A stretch of DNA of 64,000 nt from Luteimonas rhizosphaerae (GTDB lineage Bacteria; Pseudomonadota; Gammaproteobacteria; Xanthomonadales; Xanthomonadaceae), in assembly GCF_002849595.1 (NCBI RefSeq), contig NZ_NRQR01000018.1, forward strand, positions 62,001-126,000. Direction: 5' to 3'. The translations under genes were made by a program, and so were the position numbers. Positions 33,333 through 45,979 of the stretch are shown here, piece after piece. The notes under the pieces are model-generated. The model saw nothing but the letters and a program-made list of their open reading frames with translations, did no database searches and had not been told where the DNA came from. The number at the start of each line of letters is the position of its first letter. The stretch's first letter is position 1.

Positions 33333-35158
33333 TGGCCCAGACCCTCGAAGTGAAAGTCCCCGACATCGGCGGCTACGACGACGTGCCGGTGATCGAGGTG
33401 CTGGTCGCGGTCGGCGACACCGTCGCCAAGGACCAGAGCCTGGTCACGCTGGAATCGGACAAGGCCACGATGGAAGTGCCGGCCTCGAGCGCGGGCGTCA
33501 TCAAGGAACTGAAGGTCAAGGTCGGCGACACGCTGTCGGAAGGCAGCGTGGTCGCGGTGATCGAGGCTGAAGGTGAGGGCGATGCGACTCCCGCCGATGC
33601 CAAGGCAGCCGCGCCTGAGAAGAAAGAAGAAACCCCGGCGAAGAAGAGCGACGCGCCCGGCAGCAATCCGCCGGTCGCGCGTTCGCACGCGGCGCCGGCC
33701 GAGCCGGAGGCGGTCAAGGCCGCGCCCTCGTCCCGCCGCCAGGCCGACGTGGAATGTCGCATCGTCGTGCTGGGCTCCGGCCCGGGCGGTTACACCGCTG
33801 CGTTCCGCGCCGCCGATCTCGGTCTCGATACGGTCCTGATCGAGCGCTACGAGACGCTCGGCGGCGTCTGCCTCAACGTCGGCTGCATTCCGTCGAAGGC
33901 GCTGCTGCACGCGGCGGAGGTCATCGACCAGGCCAAGCACGCCAGCGATTACGGCGTCGACTTCGGCGCCCCGACGATCGCCCTCGACAAGCTGCGCGGC
34001 TACAAGGACAAGGTCGTCGGCCAGCTGACCAAGGGTCTCACCGGCATGGCCAAGCAGCGCAAGGTGCGCGTGGTCACCGGCGAAGGTCTGTTCGTGTCGC
34101 CGAACGAGATCGAGGTCACCGGCCGTGATGGCAAGACCCAGCTCGTGCGCTTCGAGCAGTGCATCATCGCCGCCGGTTCGCAGGCTCTGAAGTTGCCCGG
34201 GTTCCCGTGGGACGACCCGCGCGTGATGGATTCGACCGACGCGCTGGAACTGGCTGAAACGCCGAAGAAGCTGCTCGTCGTCGGCGGCGGCATCATCGGG
34301 CTCGAGATGGCGACGGTCTATCACGCGCTCGGCAGTGAGGTGACGGTCGTCGAGCTCGCCGACCAGCTGATGCCCGGCGCCGACAAGGATCTGGTCAAGC
34401 CGCTGGCCGACCGCCTGAAGAAGCAGGGCGTGTCCGCGCATCTGAAGACCAAGGTCGTCGAGGCCAAGGCCGCGAAGTCCGGCATCGACGTGGTCTTCGA
34501 GGGCGAAAGCATCCCGGACACGAAGACCTTCGACCGCGTGCTGGTGGCGGTGGGCCGCACCCCCAACGGCGGCAAGATCGCCGCCGACAAGGCCGGCGTG
34601 CGCGTATCGGAGCGCGGCTTCATCGCCGTCGACACGCAGATGCGGGCCAACGTCCCACACATCTTCGCGATCGGCGATCTCGTCGGTCAGCCGATGCTGG
34701 CGCACAAGGCCACGCACGAAGGCAAGCTCGCGGCCGAGGTCGCCGCCGGCGAGAAGAAGGAGTGGGTGGCGCGGGTGATTCCGTCGGTCGCCTACACCGA
34801 TCCGGAAATCGCGTGGGTCGGCATCACCGAGACGGAGGCCAAGGCCAAGGGCCTGAAGGTCGGCGTGGGCAAGTTCCCGTGGGCGGCCAGCGGCCGCGCC
34901 ATCGGCATCGGCCGCACCGAGGGCTTCACCAAGCTGATCTTCGACGAGGCCACGCACCGCATCGTCGGCGCCGGCATCGTCGGCGTGCATGCGGGCGATC
35001 TGATTGCAGAGGCAGGCCTGGCGATCGAGATGGGCGCCGAAGTCGCCGACATCGGCCACACCATCCATCCGCATCCCACGCTCAGCGAATCGGTGGCGAT
35101 GGCGGCGGAAGTGTTCGACGGCACGATCACCGACCTCTACATCCCGAAGAAGAAATAA
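33332..35158 (+). CDS. lpdA: Dihydrolipoyl dehydrogenase (E3) with N-terminal lipoyl domain
   Basis: 608 residues from the ATG at 33332, overlapping the previous stop by one base (TGATG), with GGAGAA upstream. A lipoyl domain (residues 5-78, site ESDKATME) and a linker precede the flavoprotein: FAD-binding GSGPGGYTAAFRAADLG, redox disulphide GGVCLNVGCIPSKALLH, NAD-binding VVGGGIIGLEMATVY and the closing His-Glu pair in HPHPTLSE. E3 reoxidises lipoamide for pyruvate dehydrogenase and related complexes. An N-terminal lipoyl domain is known in Neisseria and some proteobacteria. Terminator at 35185-35212. Confidence 0.95.
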   Translation: MAQTLEVKVPDIGGYDDVPVIEVLVAVGDTVAKDQSLVTLESDKATMEVPASSAGVIKELKVKVGDTLSEGSVVAVIEAEGEGDATPADAKAAAPEKKEETPAKKSDAPGSNPPVARSHAAPAEPEAVKAAPSSRRQADVECRIVVLGSGPGGYTAAFRAADLGLDTVLIERYETLGGVCLNVGCIPSKALLHAAEVIDQAKHASDYGVDFGAPTIALDKLRGYKDKVVGQLTKGLTGMAKQRKVRVVTGEGLFVSPNEIEVTGRDGKTQLVRFEQCIIAAGSQALKLPGFPWDDPRVMDSTDALELAETPKKLLVVGGGIIGLEMATVYHALGSEVTVVELADQLMPGADKDLVKPLADRLKKQGVSAHLKTKVVEAKAAKSGIDVVFEGESIPDTKTFDRVLVAVGRTPNGGKIAADKAGVRVSERGFIAVDTQMRANVPHIFAIGDLVGQPMLAHKATHEGKLAAEVAAGEKKEWVARVIPSVAYTDPEIAWVGITETEAKAKGLKVGVGKFPWAASGRAIGIGRTEGFTKLIFDEATHRIVGAGIVGVHAGDLIAEAGLAIEMGAEVADIGHTIHPHPTLSESVAMAAEVFDGTITDLYIPKKK

Positions 35159-35184
35159 GCGCGGGGCAATCCGACCGCGCAACA

Positions 35185-35212
35185 AAAAAGCCCCGGCATG
35201 CCGGGGCTTTTT
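35185..35212. terminator. Bidirectional terminator between lpd and a beta-barrel gene
   Basis: A perfect 28-bp palindrome (AAAAAGCCCCGGC and its complement) with A-run and U-run ends, 26 bp after the lpd stop. It serves both converging genes. Confidence 0.9.
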
Positions 35213-35257
35213 CGTGGCCACGCGCCCGTTTCCAGGCGCGTGGATCGGGGTGGCGCA

Positions 35258-36178
35258 TCAGAAGCGGAAGGTCACACCCGCCATCGGACCGTGCACCTTC
35301 AGATCGCCGGTCACGTTGCCCGAATACGGGAACGGGCCCGCGTCGATGCCGTCCGGCGCGCGTGCGGTGCCGCGGTACTGGTCCGTCAGCTTCAGGCGGA
35401 ACCAGTCGTAGCCGACATGCAGACCGACGCGCTCGCTGACCATGTACTCGACCAGCAGACCACCGCGTTCGAAGTGGCCGTCCTCGTCGACGATGTCGCC
35501 CCAGGTCGTGTCGAGATACTGCGCTTCGAGGCCGACGGTCCAGCGCTCGGCCGGCGTCCACACCAGGCGCGTGTGCAGGCCCGGCGAGAAGCCGTCGCGC
35601 TCCCAGCCCACGGTCTCGAACTGCGGGTCGACGAGATCGGTGCCGGTCGAGCTGCCGTTGGCCGTGGCTTCGAGCTTGGCGTAGGTCACGCCCAAGCCGA
35701 GGCCCCACTGGAAGCTGTCGTTCTTGACGACGGCATATTCGTAGTTGAGGTTGGCGAGGCGGAACGACAGGCGGCCGTCGATGCGCGCCGACGGCACTTC
35801 GATCGCCTCGCCGCCCGGGATGATGGTGCCGGTGTCGAGCACGTTGCCGCCGTACTCCCAGGTTTCATCGCGACGGTAATCGTAGAAATTGCCGACCAGT
35901 GCCTGGCGCTCGCTCAGCTGGAACCCCACGGCGCCACGCGGCCGCCACTCACGGCCGGTATCGAAGCTCTCGTCGAAGCCGAATGTCGCCGAGTCGGTGC
36001 CGTCGGTGACGACGCCGTCGCCCGAGAAACCCAGCTCGGCTTCGGGATTGAACGCGCTCAGGCGCAGTACGAAACGGTCGTCGCGGCTCTGGGCGTGGAC
36101 GGGCTGGGCAAGCGTCGCGAGCGCGATCGCAGCGGGAATCGCGGCAAGCGAGAGGTGACGGACGAGGGATCGGGACAT
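35258..36178 (-). CDS. Outer-membrane beta-barrel protein
   Basis: 306 residues from the ATG at 36178; the frame stays open further but only this start gives a signal peptide (LSLAAIPAAIALATLAQPVHAQ). The mature protein has regular alternating strands (LNYEYAVVKNDSFQWGLGLG, VGLEAQYLDTTW) and ends in HGPMAGVTFRF with a C-terminal Phe, as outer-membrane barrels do. No specific family is recognised; it resembles porin-like proteins of unknown substrate. No good ribosome-binding site is visible. Confidence 0.7.
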   Translation of the reverse strand: MSRSLVRHLSLAAIPAAIALATLAQPVHAQSRDDRFVLRLSAFNPEAELGFSGDGVVTDGTDSATFGFDESFDTGREWRPRGAVGFQLSERQALVGNFYDYRRDETWEYGGNVLDTGTIIPGGEAIEVPSARIDGRLSFRLANLNYEYAVVKNDSFQWGLGLGVTYAKLEATANGSSTGTDLVDPQFETVGWERDGFSPGLHTRLVWTPAERWTVGLEAQYLDTTWGDIVDEDGHFERGGLLVEYMVSERVGLHVGYDWFRLKLTDQYRGTARAPDGIDAGPFPYSGNVTGDLKVHGPMAGVTFRF

Positions 36179-36543
36179 CGTGGGGGTGCCATGCGGTGGG
36201 GAATGGCGGACGATGTTGGGGACGCGCGGGTCGGCCCGATGTGAAATCCATGCACGCGCGCCGGCAAGGAATCGTTTCGCATTCATGCGCCAGCAAGGCG
36301 CGCGGCGCGCGCAAAAAGAAGCCCCGGCGGCGGGCCAGGGCTTCGGTGGCGATCTGCAGGCGGGACCGACGAGGAAGTGCGGGCAGATCGGACACGTCAT
36401 CTATCGACCGGGGATCGCTGGCGAAGTTCCGGCGAATTCCGGAGAAAATTATGAATGGGCCGAGCCGGCCACTCGCCTCCGCCCCTCAACGCATCCCGGC
36501 GCGGCGCGGTCCGGCGCGGCCTGCGACCCACGACGTTCGCCGG

Positions 36544-36573
36544 TTGTGGGTCAAATGACGCGACTGCTATAAT
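36544..36573 (+). promoter_or_regulatory. Promoter of the atp operon
   Basis: TTGTGG (36544-36549), 18-bp spacer, TATAAT (36568-36573), about 60 bp before the atpI start. The rest of the 454-bp gap from 36179 holds no supported gene. Confidence 0.75.
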
Positions 36574-36632
36574 TCTGCGGCTCGACGGGGCGCGTTACGA
36601 CGCTCCGGTTCGCTCAACGTCCAGGACTTCAT

Positions 36633-37010
36633 GTGTTGACTTCCGTCGCAGCGGGTCGGCAGCTGGCACAGCGCGCAATCGTCTGGCAGGCGGTCGCAGT
36701 CGCGGTGACGGCGCTGGCCTTCCTCGCCAAAGGCGGGACCTGGGCGCTGGCCGCAGCACTGGGTGGCGCGGCGATCGCGGTCGGCGGCTGGTTGTCGAGC
36801 GTGATCGCGCTCGGTGGCGGGGTCAATCCATCGGCCGGCGCGCTTGCGCGGCTGCTGGCGGGGGTGGTGGTGAAGTGGGTCGTGGTGGTGGCCGTGTTGT
36901 TGCTGGGGGTCGGGGTGGGGCGCTTGCCGCCGGTTCCGATGCTCGCCGGGGTCATCGTCGCGTTGTTCGCGCAGTTGCTTGCGATGGCCCGGCCAGTGGC
37001 CAGGCATTGA
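36633..37010 (+). CDS. atpI: ATP synthase subunit I
   Basis: 125 residues from a GTG (an ATG at 36631 is out of frame). Four hydrophobic segments, with GGWLSSVIALGGGVNPSAGA in the middle, match AtpI, an assembly factor for the c-ring. It is the first gene of the atp operon, 26 bp before atpB, and directly follows the operon promoter. Confidence 0.88.
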   Translation: MLTSVAAGRQLAQRAIVWQAVAVAVTALAFLAKGGTWALAAALGGAAIAVGGWLSSVIALGGGVNPSAGALARLLAGVVVKWVVVVAVLLLGVGVGRLPPVPMLAGVIVALFAQLLAMARPVARH

Positions 37011-37036
37011 TACGTTAACCAGCAGGGTTTGATCTT

Positions 37037-38204
<1,168 letters not shown>

Positions 38205-38315
38205 TCCAGCCGCCCGGCGTTCCGGCGCGGCCATGCCTTCGCGCATGACCGTGCCGGTGGATGACAGGGGGCGCGTGCGCGCGCCCAACCCTTCACGACA
38301 GGCAGTCACAAGCCC

Positions 38316-38786
38316 ATGAATATCGGTCTGACCCTAATTGCCCAGGCTCTGGCGTTCGCCGGTCTGATCTGGATCATCGCCACCAAGATCTGGCCGCCGT
38401 TGCTGGCCGCGATCGAGGAGCGCCAGCAGAAGATCGCCGAAGGTCTGGCCGCGGCCGACAACAGCCAGCGTGCGCTGGCGCAGGCGCAGGAAACCGCCAA
38501 CGAGGAACTCAAGGCCGCACGTGCGAAGGCCAACGAGATCATCGAGCAGGCCCATGCCCGCGCGAACCAGCTCGTCGAGGCCGCCAAGGCCGAGGCGGTG
38601 ACCGAAGGTCTGCGCCAGAAGGCGCTGTTCGACGCCGAGATCGAAGCGTCGGCCACCCGCGCGCGCGAGGATCTGCGTCGCCACGTGTCCGCTCTGGCGG
38701 TCAGCGGCGCCGAGCGGCTGCTCAAGCGTGAGATCGACGCCAACGCCCACAAGGCGCTGCTCGACGAACTCGCCGCGGAGATCTGA
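38316..38786 (+). CDS. atpF: F1Fo ATP synthase subunit b
   Basis: 156 residues. One N-terminal membrane helix ([20 protein letters not shown]) and a long charged coiled coil that forms the peripheral stalk, ending [18 protein letters not shown]. Length is the family norm. It is 3 bp before atpH. Confidence 0.95.
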   Translation: MNIGLTLIAQALAFAGLIWIIATKIWPPLLAAIEERQQKIAEGLAAADNSQRALAQAQETANEELKAARAKANEIIEQAHARANQLVEAAKAEAVTEGLRQKALFDAEIEASATRAREDLRRHVSALAVSGAERLLKREIDANAHKALLDELAAEI

Positions 38787-38789
38787 TCC

Positions 38790-39311
38790 ATGTCGATCAC
38801 CCTCGCACGCCCGTATGCCCGCGCCGCGTTCGCGATCGCCCGCGACGACGGCCGGTTCGCGCCGTGGTCGGACGCGCTCGCGTTCTCCGCGCGCGTCGCG
38901 GCCGATCCGCAGGCGGCGGCGCTGCTGGGCCATCCGGCCCTCGGCGACGAGGACGCGGTGAGCCTGCTGGCGCCCGAGGATGCCGACGGCAAGTTCGCGG
39001 AGTTTCTCGGCCTACTGGCCGGCAACGGCCGCTTGCCGCTGCTGCCCGAAATCGCCGGACTCTATGAAGAGCTGCGCGCCGAAGCCGAGCACGTGGTGCT
39101 GGCGACGGTGACGTCGGCGACCGAACTGCCCGATGCCGAAGTGGCCCACATCCGCGACGCGCTCAAGCGCCGGTTCGGCCGCGAGGTCCAGCTGGAGACC
39201 GCGGTCGATGCGTCGCTGATCGGCGGCGCGGTGATCGCGGCCGGCGACGTGGTGATCGACGGCTCGCTGAAGGGCAAGCTCGCCCGCCTGCAGACCGCGC
39301 TGGCGCACTGA
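38790..39311 (+). CDS. atpH: F1Fo ATP synthase subunit delta
   Basis: 173 residues, starting with [19 protein letters not shown] and closing with [20 protein letters not shown], both hallmarks of the delta/OSCP subunit. It ties the peripheral stalk to the top of F1. Normal length and intact. Confidence 0.95.
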   Translation: MSITLARPYARAAFAIARDDGRFAPWSDALAFSARVAADPQAAALLGHPALGDEDAVSLLAPEDADGKFAEFLGLLAGNGRLPLLPEIAGLYEELRAEAEHVVLATVTSATELPDAEVAHIRDALKRRFGREVQLETAVDASLIGGAVIAAGDVVIDGSLKGKLARLQTALAH

Positions 39312-39363
39312 CACGATTTTCAATTGCAACGTCGGCGGCAACGCCGGCCCAAGGGAACTCCCG

Positions 39364-40875
39364 ATGGCTACCACGCAACTCAATCCCTCCGAGATCAGCG
39401 AGCTGATCAAGAACCGCATCGACAAGGTCAAGCTGACCGCCGAGGCGCGCAACGAAGGCACCGTGACCTCGGTCGCCGACGGCATCGTGCGCATCCACGG
39501 CATCGCCGACGTGATGCAGGGTGAAATGATCGAGCTGCCCGAGAACACGTTCGCGCTGGCGCTGAACCTCGAGCGCGACTCGGTCGGCGCCGTGGTCCTG
39601 GGCGACTACGAGCACCTGCGCGAAGGCGACGTGGCCAAGACCACCGGCCGCATCCTCGAAGTGCCGGTCGGCCCGGAACTGCTGGGCCGCGTCGTCAACG
39701 CGCTCGGCGAGCCGATCGACGGCAAGGGCCCGATCGACGCCAAGCTCACCGCACCGGTCGAGCGCGTCGCGCCCGGCGTGATCTGGCGCAAGTCGGTCGA
39801 CCAGCCGGTGCAGACCGGCTACAAGTCGGTCGACGCGATGATCCCGATCGGACGCGGCCAGCGCGAGCTGGTCATCGGCGACCGCCAGACCGGCAAGACC
39901 GCGCTCGCGATCGACGCCGTGATCAACCAGAAGACCACCGGCATCAAGTGCGTCTACGTCGCGATCGGCCAGAAGGCCTCGACCGTCGCCAACATCGTGC
40001 GCAAGCTAGAAGAGAACGGCGCGATGGCGCACACCGTCGTCGTCGCCGCCACGGCGTCCGAGTCGGCCGCGATGCAGTACATCAGCGCCTACTCGGGCTG
40101 CACGATGGGCGAGTACTTCATGGACCGCGGCGAAGACGCGCTGATCGTCTACGACGATCTGTCCAAGCAGGCCGTCGCCTACCGCCAGATCTCGCTGCTG
40201 CTCAAGCGTCCGCCGGGCCGCGAAGCCTATCCGGGCGACGTGTTCTACCTGCATTCCCGCCTGCTCGAGCGCGCCGCGCGCGTGTCCGAGGACTACGTCG
40301 AGAAGTTCACCAACGGCGCCGTGACCGGCAAGACCGGCTCGCTGACCGCGCTGCCGATCATCGAAACACAGGCCGGCGACGTCTCGGCGTTCGTGCCGAC
40401 CAACGTGATCTCGATCACCGACGGCCAGATCTTCCTGGAAACCGACCTCTTCAACGCGGGCATCCGTCCGGCCGTGAACGCCGGTATCTCGGTGTCGCGC
40501 GTCGGTGGCTCGGCCCAGACCAAGATCATCAAGAAGCTGTCGGGCGGCATCCGCAAGTTCGCGTCCGATCTCGACGAAGCGACCCGCAAGCAGCTCGAGC
40601 GCGGCCAGCGCGTCACCGAGCTGATGAAGCAGAAGCAGTACGCGCCGATGTCGATCGCGCACCAGGCGCTGTCGATCTACGCCGTCAACGAGGGCTTCCT
40701 CGACGACGTGCCGGTCGGCAAGGTCCTCGCGTTCGAGGAAGGCCTGCACGCGCACTTCGACAACACCGCGGGCGAGCTGGTCGACAAGATCAACCAGACC
40801 GGCGGCTGGAACGACGAGATCGAAGGCGCGTTCAAGCAGGGCATCGCCGAGTTCAAGAAGACCGGCAGCTGGTAA
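39364..40875 (+). CDS. atpA: F1Fo ATP synthase subunit alpha, with an internal deletion
   Basis: 503 residues; about 515 is usual. Walker [16 protein letters not shown] and the other core motifs are intact, and the ends are normal. In the C-terminal domain the sequence goes [20 protein letters not shown]. In nearly all alpha subunits about 14 residues (like TALAQYRELAAFSQ) stand between GGIR and FASDLD; here only Lys398 does. About 39 nt are thus missing in frame at 40555/40556. This is the only atpA in the window and the gene is normally important, so this is either a striking variant or a sequence error. It binds nucleotide at non-catalytic sites in F1. Confidence 0.95.
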   Translation: MATTQLNPSEISELIKNRIDKVKLTAEARNEGTVTSVADGIVRIHGIADVMQGEMIELPENTFALALNLERDSVGAVVLGDYEHLREGDVAKTTGRILEVPVGPELLGRVVNALGEPIDGKGPIDAKLTAPVERVAPGVIWRKSVDQPVQTGYKSVDAMIPIGRGQRELVIGDRQTGKTALAIDAVINQKTTGIKCVYVAIGQKASTVANIVRKLEENGAMAHTVVVAATASESAAMQYISAYSGCTMGEYFMDRGEDALIVYDDLSKQAVAYRQISLLLKRPPGREAYPGDVFYLHSRLLERAARVSEDYVEKFTNGAVTGKTGSLTALPIIETQAGDVSAFVPTNVISITDGQIFLETDLFNAGIRPAVNAGISVSRVGGSAQTKIIKKLSGGIRKFASDLDEATRKQLERGQRVTELMKQKQYAPMSIAHQALSIYAVNEGFLDDVPVGKVLAFEEGLHAHFDNTAGELVDKINQTGGWNDEIEGAFKQGIAEFKKTGSW

Positions 40876-40961
40876 GGGCCGGCAGGCGGGCTCCGGCCCG
40901 CCTGCGCACGAGACGATTCAGCCAGAGGCGGGTGTCCACCCGCCGCACGCAGGGATAAGAG

Positions 40962-41822
40962 ATGGCCGGCGGCAGAGAAATCAAGACCAAGATCAAGAGC
41001 GTGCAGAACACCCGCAAGGTGACGCGCGCGCTCGAGATGGTATCGGCGTCGAAGATCCGCAAGGCGCAGGACCGGATGAAGGCGTCGCGCCCCTACGCGC
41101 GCGCGATGAAGCAGCTGATCGGCCACCTGGCGCAGGCGAACTCCGAGTTCCAGCATCCGTATCTGGTGGAGCGGGAGGTCAAGCGCGTCGGTTACATCAT
41201 CGCCTCGTCGGACCGCGGCCTGGCCGGCGGCCTCAACAACAACCTGTTCCGCAAGCTGCTCGGCGAAATCCGCCAGTGGCAGGAAAAGGGCGTCGAGGTC
41301 GACGTGGTGACGATCGGCCAGAAGGCGACGGTATTCTTCCGCCGCCTCAAGGTCGACATGCTGGCCAGCGTGACCCACATCGGCGACACGCCGGAAGTCG
41401 AACAGCTGGTCGGCATCATCAAGGTGATGCTCGACGGCTACACCGACGGCCGCCTCGATCGCGTGTTCCTGGCCTACAACCACTTCGTCAATACGATGAC
41501 CCAGAAGGGCAGCTTCGACCAGCTGCTGCCGCTGCCCGCGTCCGACACGCAGGTGGTCAAGCACGACTGGGACTACATCTACGAGCCGGACGCCGAATCG
41601 GTGCTCGCGCACGTGCTGACGCGCTACATCGAATCGCTGGTCTACCAGGCGGTGATGGAGAACGTGGCCTCCGAGCATGCCGCGCGCATGGTCGCGATGA
41701 AGGCCGCGAGCGACAACGCCACCAAGCTGATCGACACGCTGAACCTGGTCTACAACAAGGCCCGCCAGGCGGCGATCACGCAGGAAATCTCTGAGATCGT
41801 CGGCGGCGCGGCAGCGGTCTGA
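40962..41822 (+). CDS. atpG: F1Fo ATP synthase subunit gamma
   Basis: 286 residues. The N-terminal coiled helix [20 protein letters not shown] and the C-terminal [20 protein letters not shown] form the rotor shaft. Family-normal length and no defect seen. Confidence 0.96.
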   Translation: MAGGREIKTKIKSVQNTRKVTRALEMVSASKIRKAQDRMKASRPYARAMKQLIGHLAQANSEFQHPYLVEREVKRVGYIIASSDRGLAGGLNNNLFRKLLGEIRQWQEKGVEVDVVTIGQKATVFFRRLKVDMLASVTHIGDTPEVEQLVGIIKVMLDGYTDGRLDRVFLAYNHFVNTMTQKGSFDQLLPLPASDTQVVKHDWDYIYEPDAESVLAHVLTRYIESLVYQAVMENVASEHAARMVAMKAASDNATKLIDTLNLVYNKARQAAITQEISEIVGGAAAV

Positions 41823-41900
41823 GGCGACTCGAACGGCCGCGCCCTACGCGCGGCATGATCCGGAACATCATCGGCGGCCCCGGTCGCAAGACAATCTTAA

Positions 41901-43325
<1,425 letters not shown>

Positions 43326-43441
43326 TCCCGTCGCCCTCGTCCGGCACCGGGCGGGGGCGTGGATGACGCCGGCGAGATCGCCACCGTGATTCCTGCCTGC
43401 TCCCGTCCGCGGGCGCGGGAGCACCCGAAGAGAAGCGCGTT

Positions 43442-43867
43442 ATGAGCACCACCATCCGTTGCGACATCGTCAGTGCCGAGGCCGAGATCTTCCACGGCGA
43501 GGCGACCATGGTCGTCGCCACCGGCGAGCTCGGTGAACTCGGCATTGCGCCGCGCCATGCGCCGCTGATCACGCGGCTCAAGCCCGGCAAGGTCGTCGTG
43601 ACCCAGCCCAACGGCGAGGTGCTGGACTTCGCGATCGGCGGCGGCATCCTCGAGGTGCAGCCGCAGGTCGTGACGATCCTCGCCGACACCGCGATCCGCG
43701 CCGACGACATCGACGAAGCCTCGGTCAAGGCCGCCAAGGAAGAAGCCGAGCGCGTGCTGGCCGGCCGTGGCGAGACGATGGACGTCGCCGAAGCCCAGCA
43801 GAAGCTCGCCGAGGCCGTCGTGCAGCTGCAGGCGCTGGAGCGCCTGCGCAAGACGCTCAAGCACTGA
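43442..43867 (+). CDS. atpC: F1Fo ATP synthase subunit epsilon
   Basis: 141 residues. The N-terminal beta sandwich includes [20 protein letters not shown]; the C-terminal helices (about 90-138) are typical of the regulatory arm that can inhibit F1. It ends the operon, with a terminator 32 bp on. Confidence 0.95.
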   Translation: MSTTIRCDIVSAEAEIFHGEATMVVATGELGELGIAPRHAPLITRLKPGKVVVTQPNGEVLDFAIGGGILEVQPQVVTILADTAIRADDIDEASVKAAKEEAERVLAGRGETMDVAEAQQKLAEAVVQLQALERLRKTLKH

Positions 43868-43899
43868 CGGATCGCGCACTGCGCATCGCGTCGCCGAAG

Positions 43900-43924
43900 A
43901 GCCCCGCTATCCGCGGGGCTTTTT
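43900..43924 (+). terminator. Terminator of the atp operon
   Basis: Stem AGCCCCGC / GCGGGGCT with a 5-base loop followed by a run of five U. Confidence 0.9.
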
Positions 43925-43964
43925 GTTGGATGACGGCCGGGATCGATGCTGCGCGGTGGACACG

Positions 43965-44348
43965 CTACTTGCGGTAGATCCAGTAGCGCGACAGCACGAA
44001 ACCGAGCAGGCCGAGTGCGATCTCCAGCGCGGGTTTCGCCAGCCAGACCCACTTCAGCCCGAAGAAATCGTCGATGTGGGTCAGCGACCAGGTGCTGACC
44101 ACCGTCGTGCTCACCCACATCACCAGGAAACGCTGGAGTTGCGGCGCGCCGACGGCGGTGTCGTCGCCAGCGAAGGTCCACTTGCCGTTGAGCCAGTACC
44201 CCAGCAGCGCGCCGGTGATGCGCCCGGCGATGTTGGCCGGCGCGACCGGCAGGCCCGCGTGGGTGAGCGCGACCATGACGCCCCAGTCGATGAGCCACTG
44301 CAGCGCGCCGATGACCAGGTAGCCGCGCCCCTGTTTCGCGAGGCTCAT
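43965..44348 (-). CDS. GtrA-family membrane protein
   Basis: 127 residues from the ATG at 44348, with four membrane helices. The early [19 protein letters not shown] and the NGKWTFAG motif are typical of GtrA proteins, which help move undecaprenyl-linked sugars or act with polysaccharide-modifying enzymes. No glycosyltransferase is adjacent, so its partner is unknown. It converges on the atp operon terminator and is divergent from glmU. Confidence 0.82.
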   Translation of the reverse strand: MSLAKQGRGYLVIGALQWLIDWGVMVALTHAGLPVAPANIAGRITGALLGYWLNGKWTFAGDDTAVGAPQLQRFLVMWVSTTVVSTWSLTHIDDFFGLKWVWLAKPALEIALGLLGFVLSRYWIYRK

Positions 44349-44485
44349 GCGGGCACCGCGCGGCGCGGCGGAACATCGGGACGGGCGGGCATCGGACGCA
44401 TCGAACGCAGGGAGAGCGAAATCCAGCCGGCATCGTAAAGCCTGCGCCGTTAGAATTTCCCATCCGTCTGCCGCTGGAATCCGCC

Positions 44486-45850
44486 ATGTCCACTCCGCTT
44501 CACGTCGTGATCCTCGCCGCAGGCGAAGGCAAGCGCATGAAATCCGCGGTGCCGAAGGTGCTGCAGAAGATCGCCGGGCGGCCGATGCTGTGGCACGCGA
44601 TCGAAGCGGCACGCCAGCTCGATCCCGCCGGTCTGCACGTCGTCTACGGTCACGGTGGCGAGCAGGTGCAGGCCGCGTTCGCCGACCAGCCGGATCTGCA
44701 GTGGGCCGAGCAGGCCGAGCAGCTCGGCACCGGCCACGCGGTGCGCCAGGCCATGCCCGACATTCCCGATGGCGCCCAGGTGCTGGTGCTCTACGGCGAC
44801 GTGCCGCTGATGCGTCCCGAGACCCTGCGCCGGCTCGTCGCGATCGACGGCCGCCTCGCGGTGCTCGCCGCCGCGCTCGAGGATCCGACCGGCTACGGCC
44901 GCATCGTGCGCGATTCCGAAGGGCACGTCGGCGCGATCGTCGAGCACAAGGACGCCAGCGACGAGCAGCGCCGCATCGCGATCGTCAACACCGGCATCCT
45001 GGTCGCCGAAGCCACCGCGCTGAAGGGCTGGCTGGAGCGCCTGTCGTCTGACAACGCCCAGGGCGAGTACTACCTGACCGACATCTTCGCGATGGCCGCC
45101 GACGAATACAGCGCGGCCGAGATCGTCATGGTCGGCGATCCGCTCGAAGCCGAAGGGGCCAACGATCCCTGGCAGCTCGCGCAGCTGGAACGCGCCTGGC
45201 AGCTGCGCGCCGTGCGTGGGCTGTGCGTCGACGGCGCGCGCTTCGCCGATCCCGCGCGCGTCGACATCCGCGGCACGGTGACGGTCGGCAGCGATGTCGA
45301 GATCGACGTCGACGTGGTGTTCGAAGGCCGTGTCGAACTCGGCGACGGCGTCCGCATCGGGCCGTTCTGCCGGCTGCGCGACGTGCGCCTGACCGCCGGC
45401 ACCGAAGTCCGCGCGCATTGCGATCTCGAAGGCGCCGTGACCGAAGGCGCGGTGACGATCGGACCCTTCGCACGCCTGCGTCCGGGCACCGTGCTCGCCG
45501 ACGGCGTGCACATCGGCAACTTCGTCGAGACCAAGAACGCGACGCTCGGCGTCGGCAGCAAGGCCAACCACCTGACCTATCTGGGCGATGCCGAGATCGG
45601 CGCCGGCAGCAACATCGGCGCCGGCACGATCACCTGCAACTACGACGGCGCCAACAAGTCGACGACGGTGATCGGTGACCGCGCCTTCATCGGCTCGAAC
45701 GCGTCGCTGGTCGCGCCGGTACGCATCGGCCACGATGCGACGACCGCGGCGGGCTCGGTGATCGTCAACGATGTCCCCGACGGCAAGCTCGCCGTCGCGC
45801 GCGGCCGGCAGACCCTCGTCGAGGGCTGGGTGCGGCCGGCGAAGAAGTAA
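44486..45850 (+). CDS. glmU: Bifunctional UDP-GlcNAc pyrophosphorylase / GlcN-1-P acetyltransferase
   Basis: 454 residues. The N-terminal uridyltransferase has [18 protein letters not shown] and [12 protein letters not shown]; the C-terminal half is a left-handed beta helix with [10 protein letters not shown] and [14 protein letters not shown] at the acetyltransferase site. It makes UDP-GlcNAc for peptidoglycan and lipid A. Complete and of normal length. glmS, an earlier step, lies about 8 kb away on the same strand. Confidence 0.97.
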   Translation: MSTPLHVVILAAGEGKRMKSAVPKVLQKIAGRPMLWHAIEAARQLDPAGLHVVYGHGGEQVQAAFADQPDLQWAEQAEQLGTGHAVRQAMPDIPDGAQVLVLYGDVPLMRPETLRRLVAIDGRLAVLAAALEDPTGYGRIVRDSEGHVGAIVEHKDASDEQRRIAIVNTGILVAEATALKGWLERLSSDNAQGEYYLTDIFAMAADEYSAAEIVMVGDPLEAEGANDPWQLAQLERAWQLRAVRGLCVDGARFADPARVDIRGTVTVGSDVEIDVDVVFEGRVELGDGVRIGPFCRLRDVRLTAGTEVRAHCDLEGAVTEGAVTIGPFARLRPGTVLADGVHIGNFVETKNATLGVGSKANHLTYLGDAEIGAGSNIGAGTITCNYDGANKSTTVIGDRAFIGSNASLVAPVRIGHDATTAAGSVIVNDVPDGKLAVARGRQTLVEGWVRPAKK

Positions 45851-45979
45851 CGCCGGCCGCGCGGACGGTGTGCAGTCGAAGGCCGCGGGTCGTAGTGCGC
45901 GCGACGTCTCAGGACGTCACGCCGCGCACCAGGCGTGCGCCGCGGGCCGCGCCACGGCGCCACGCCTGCGCACCGGTGC

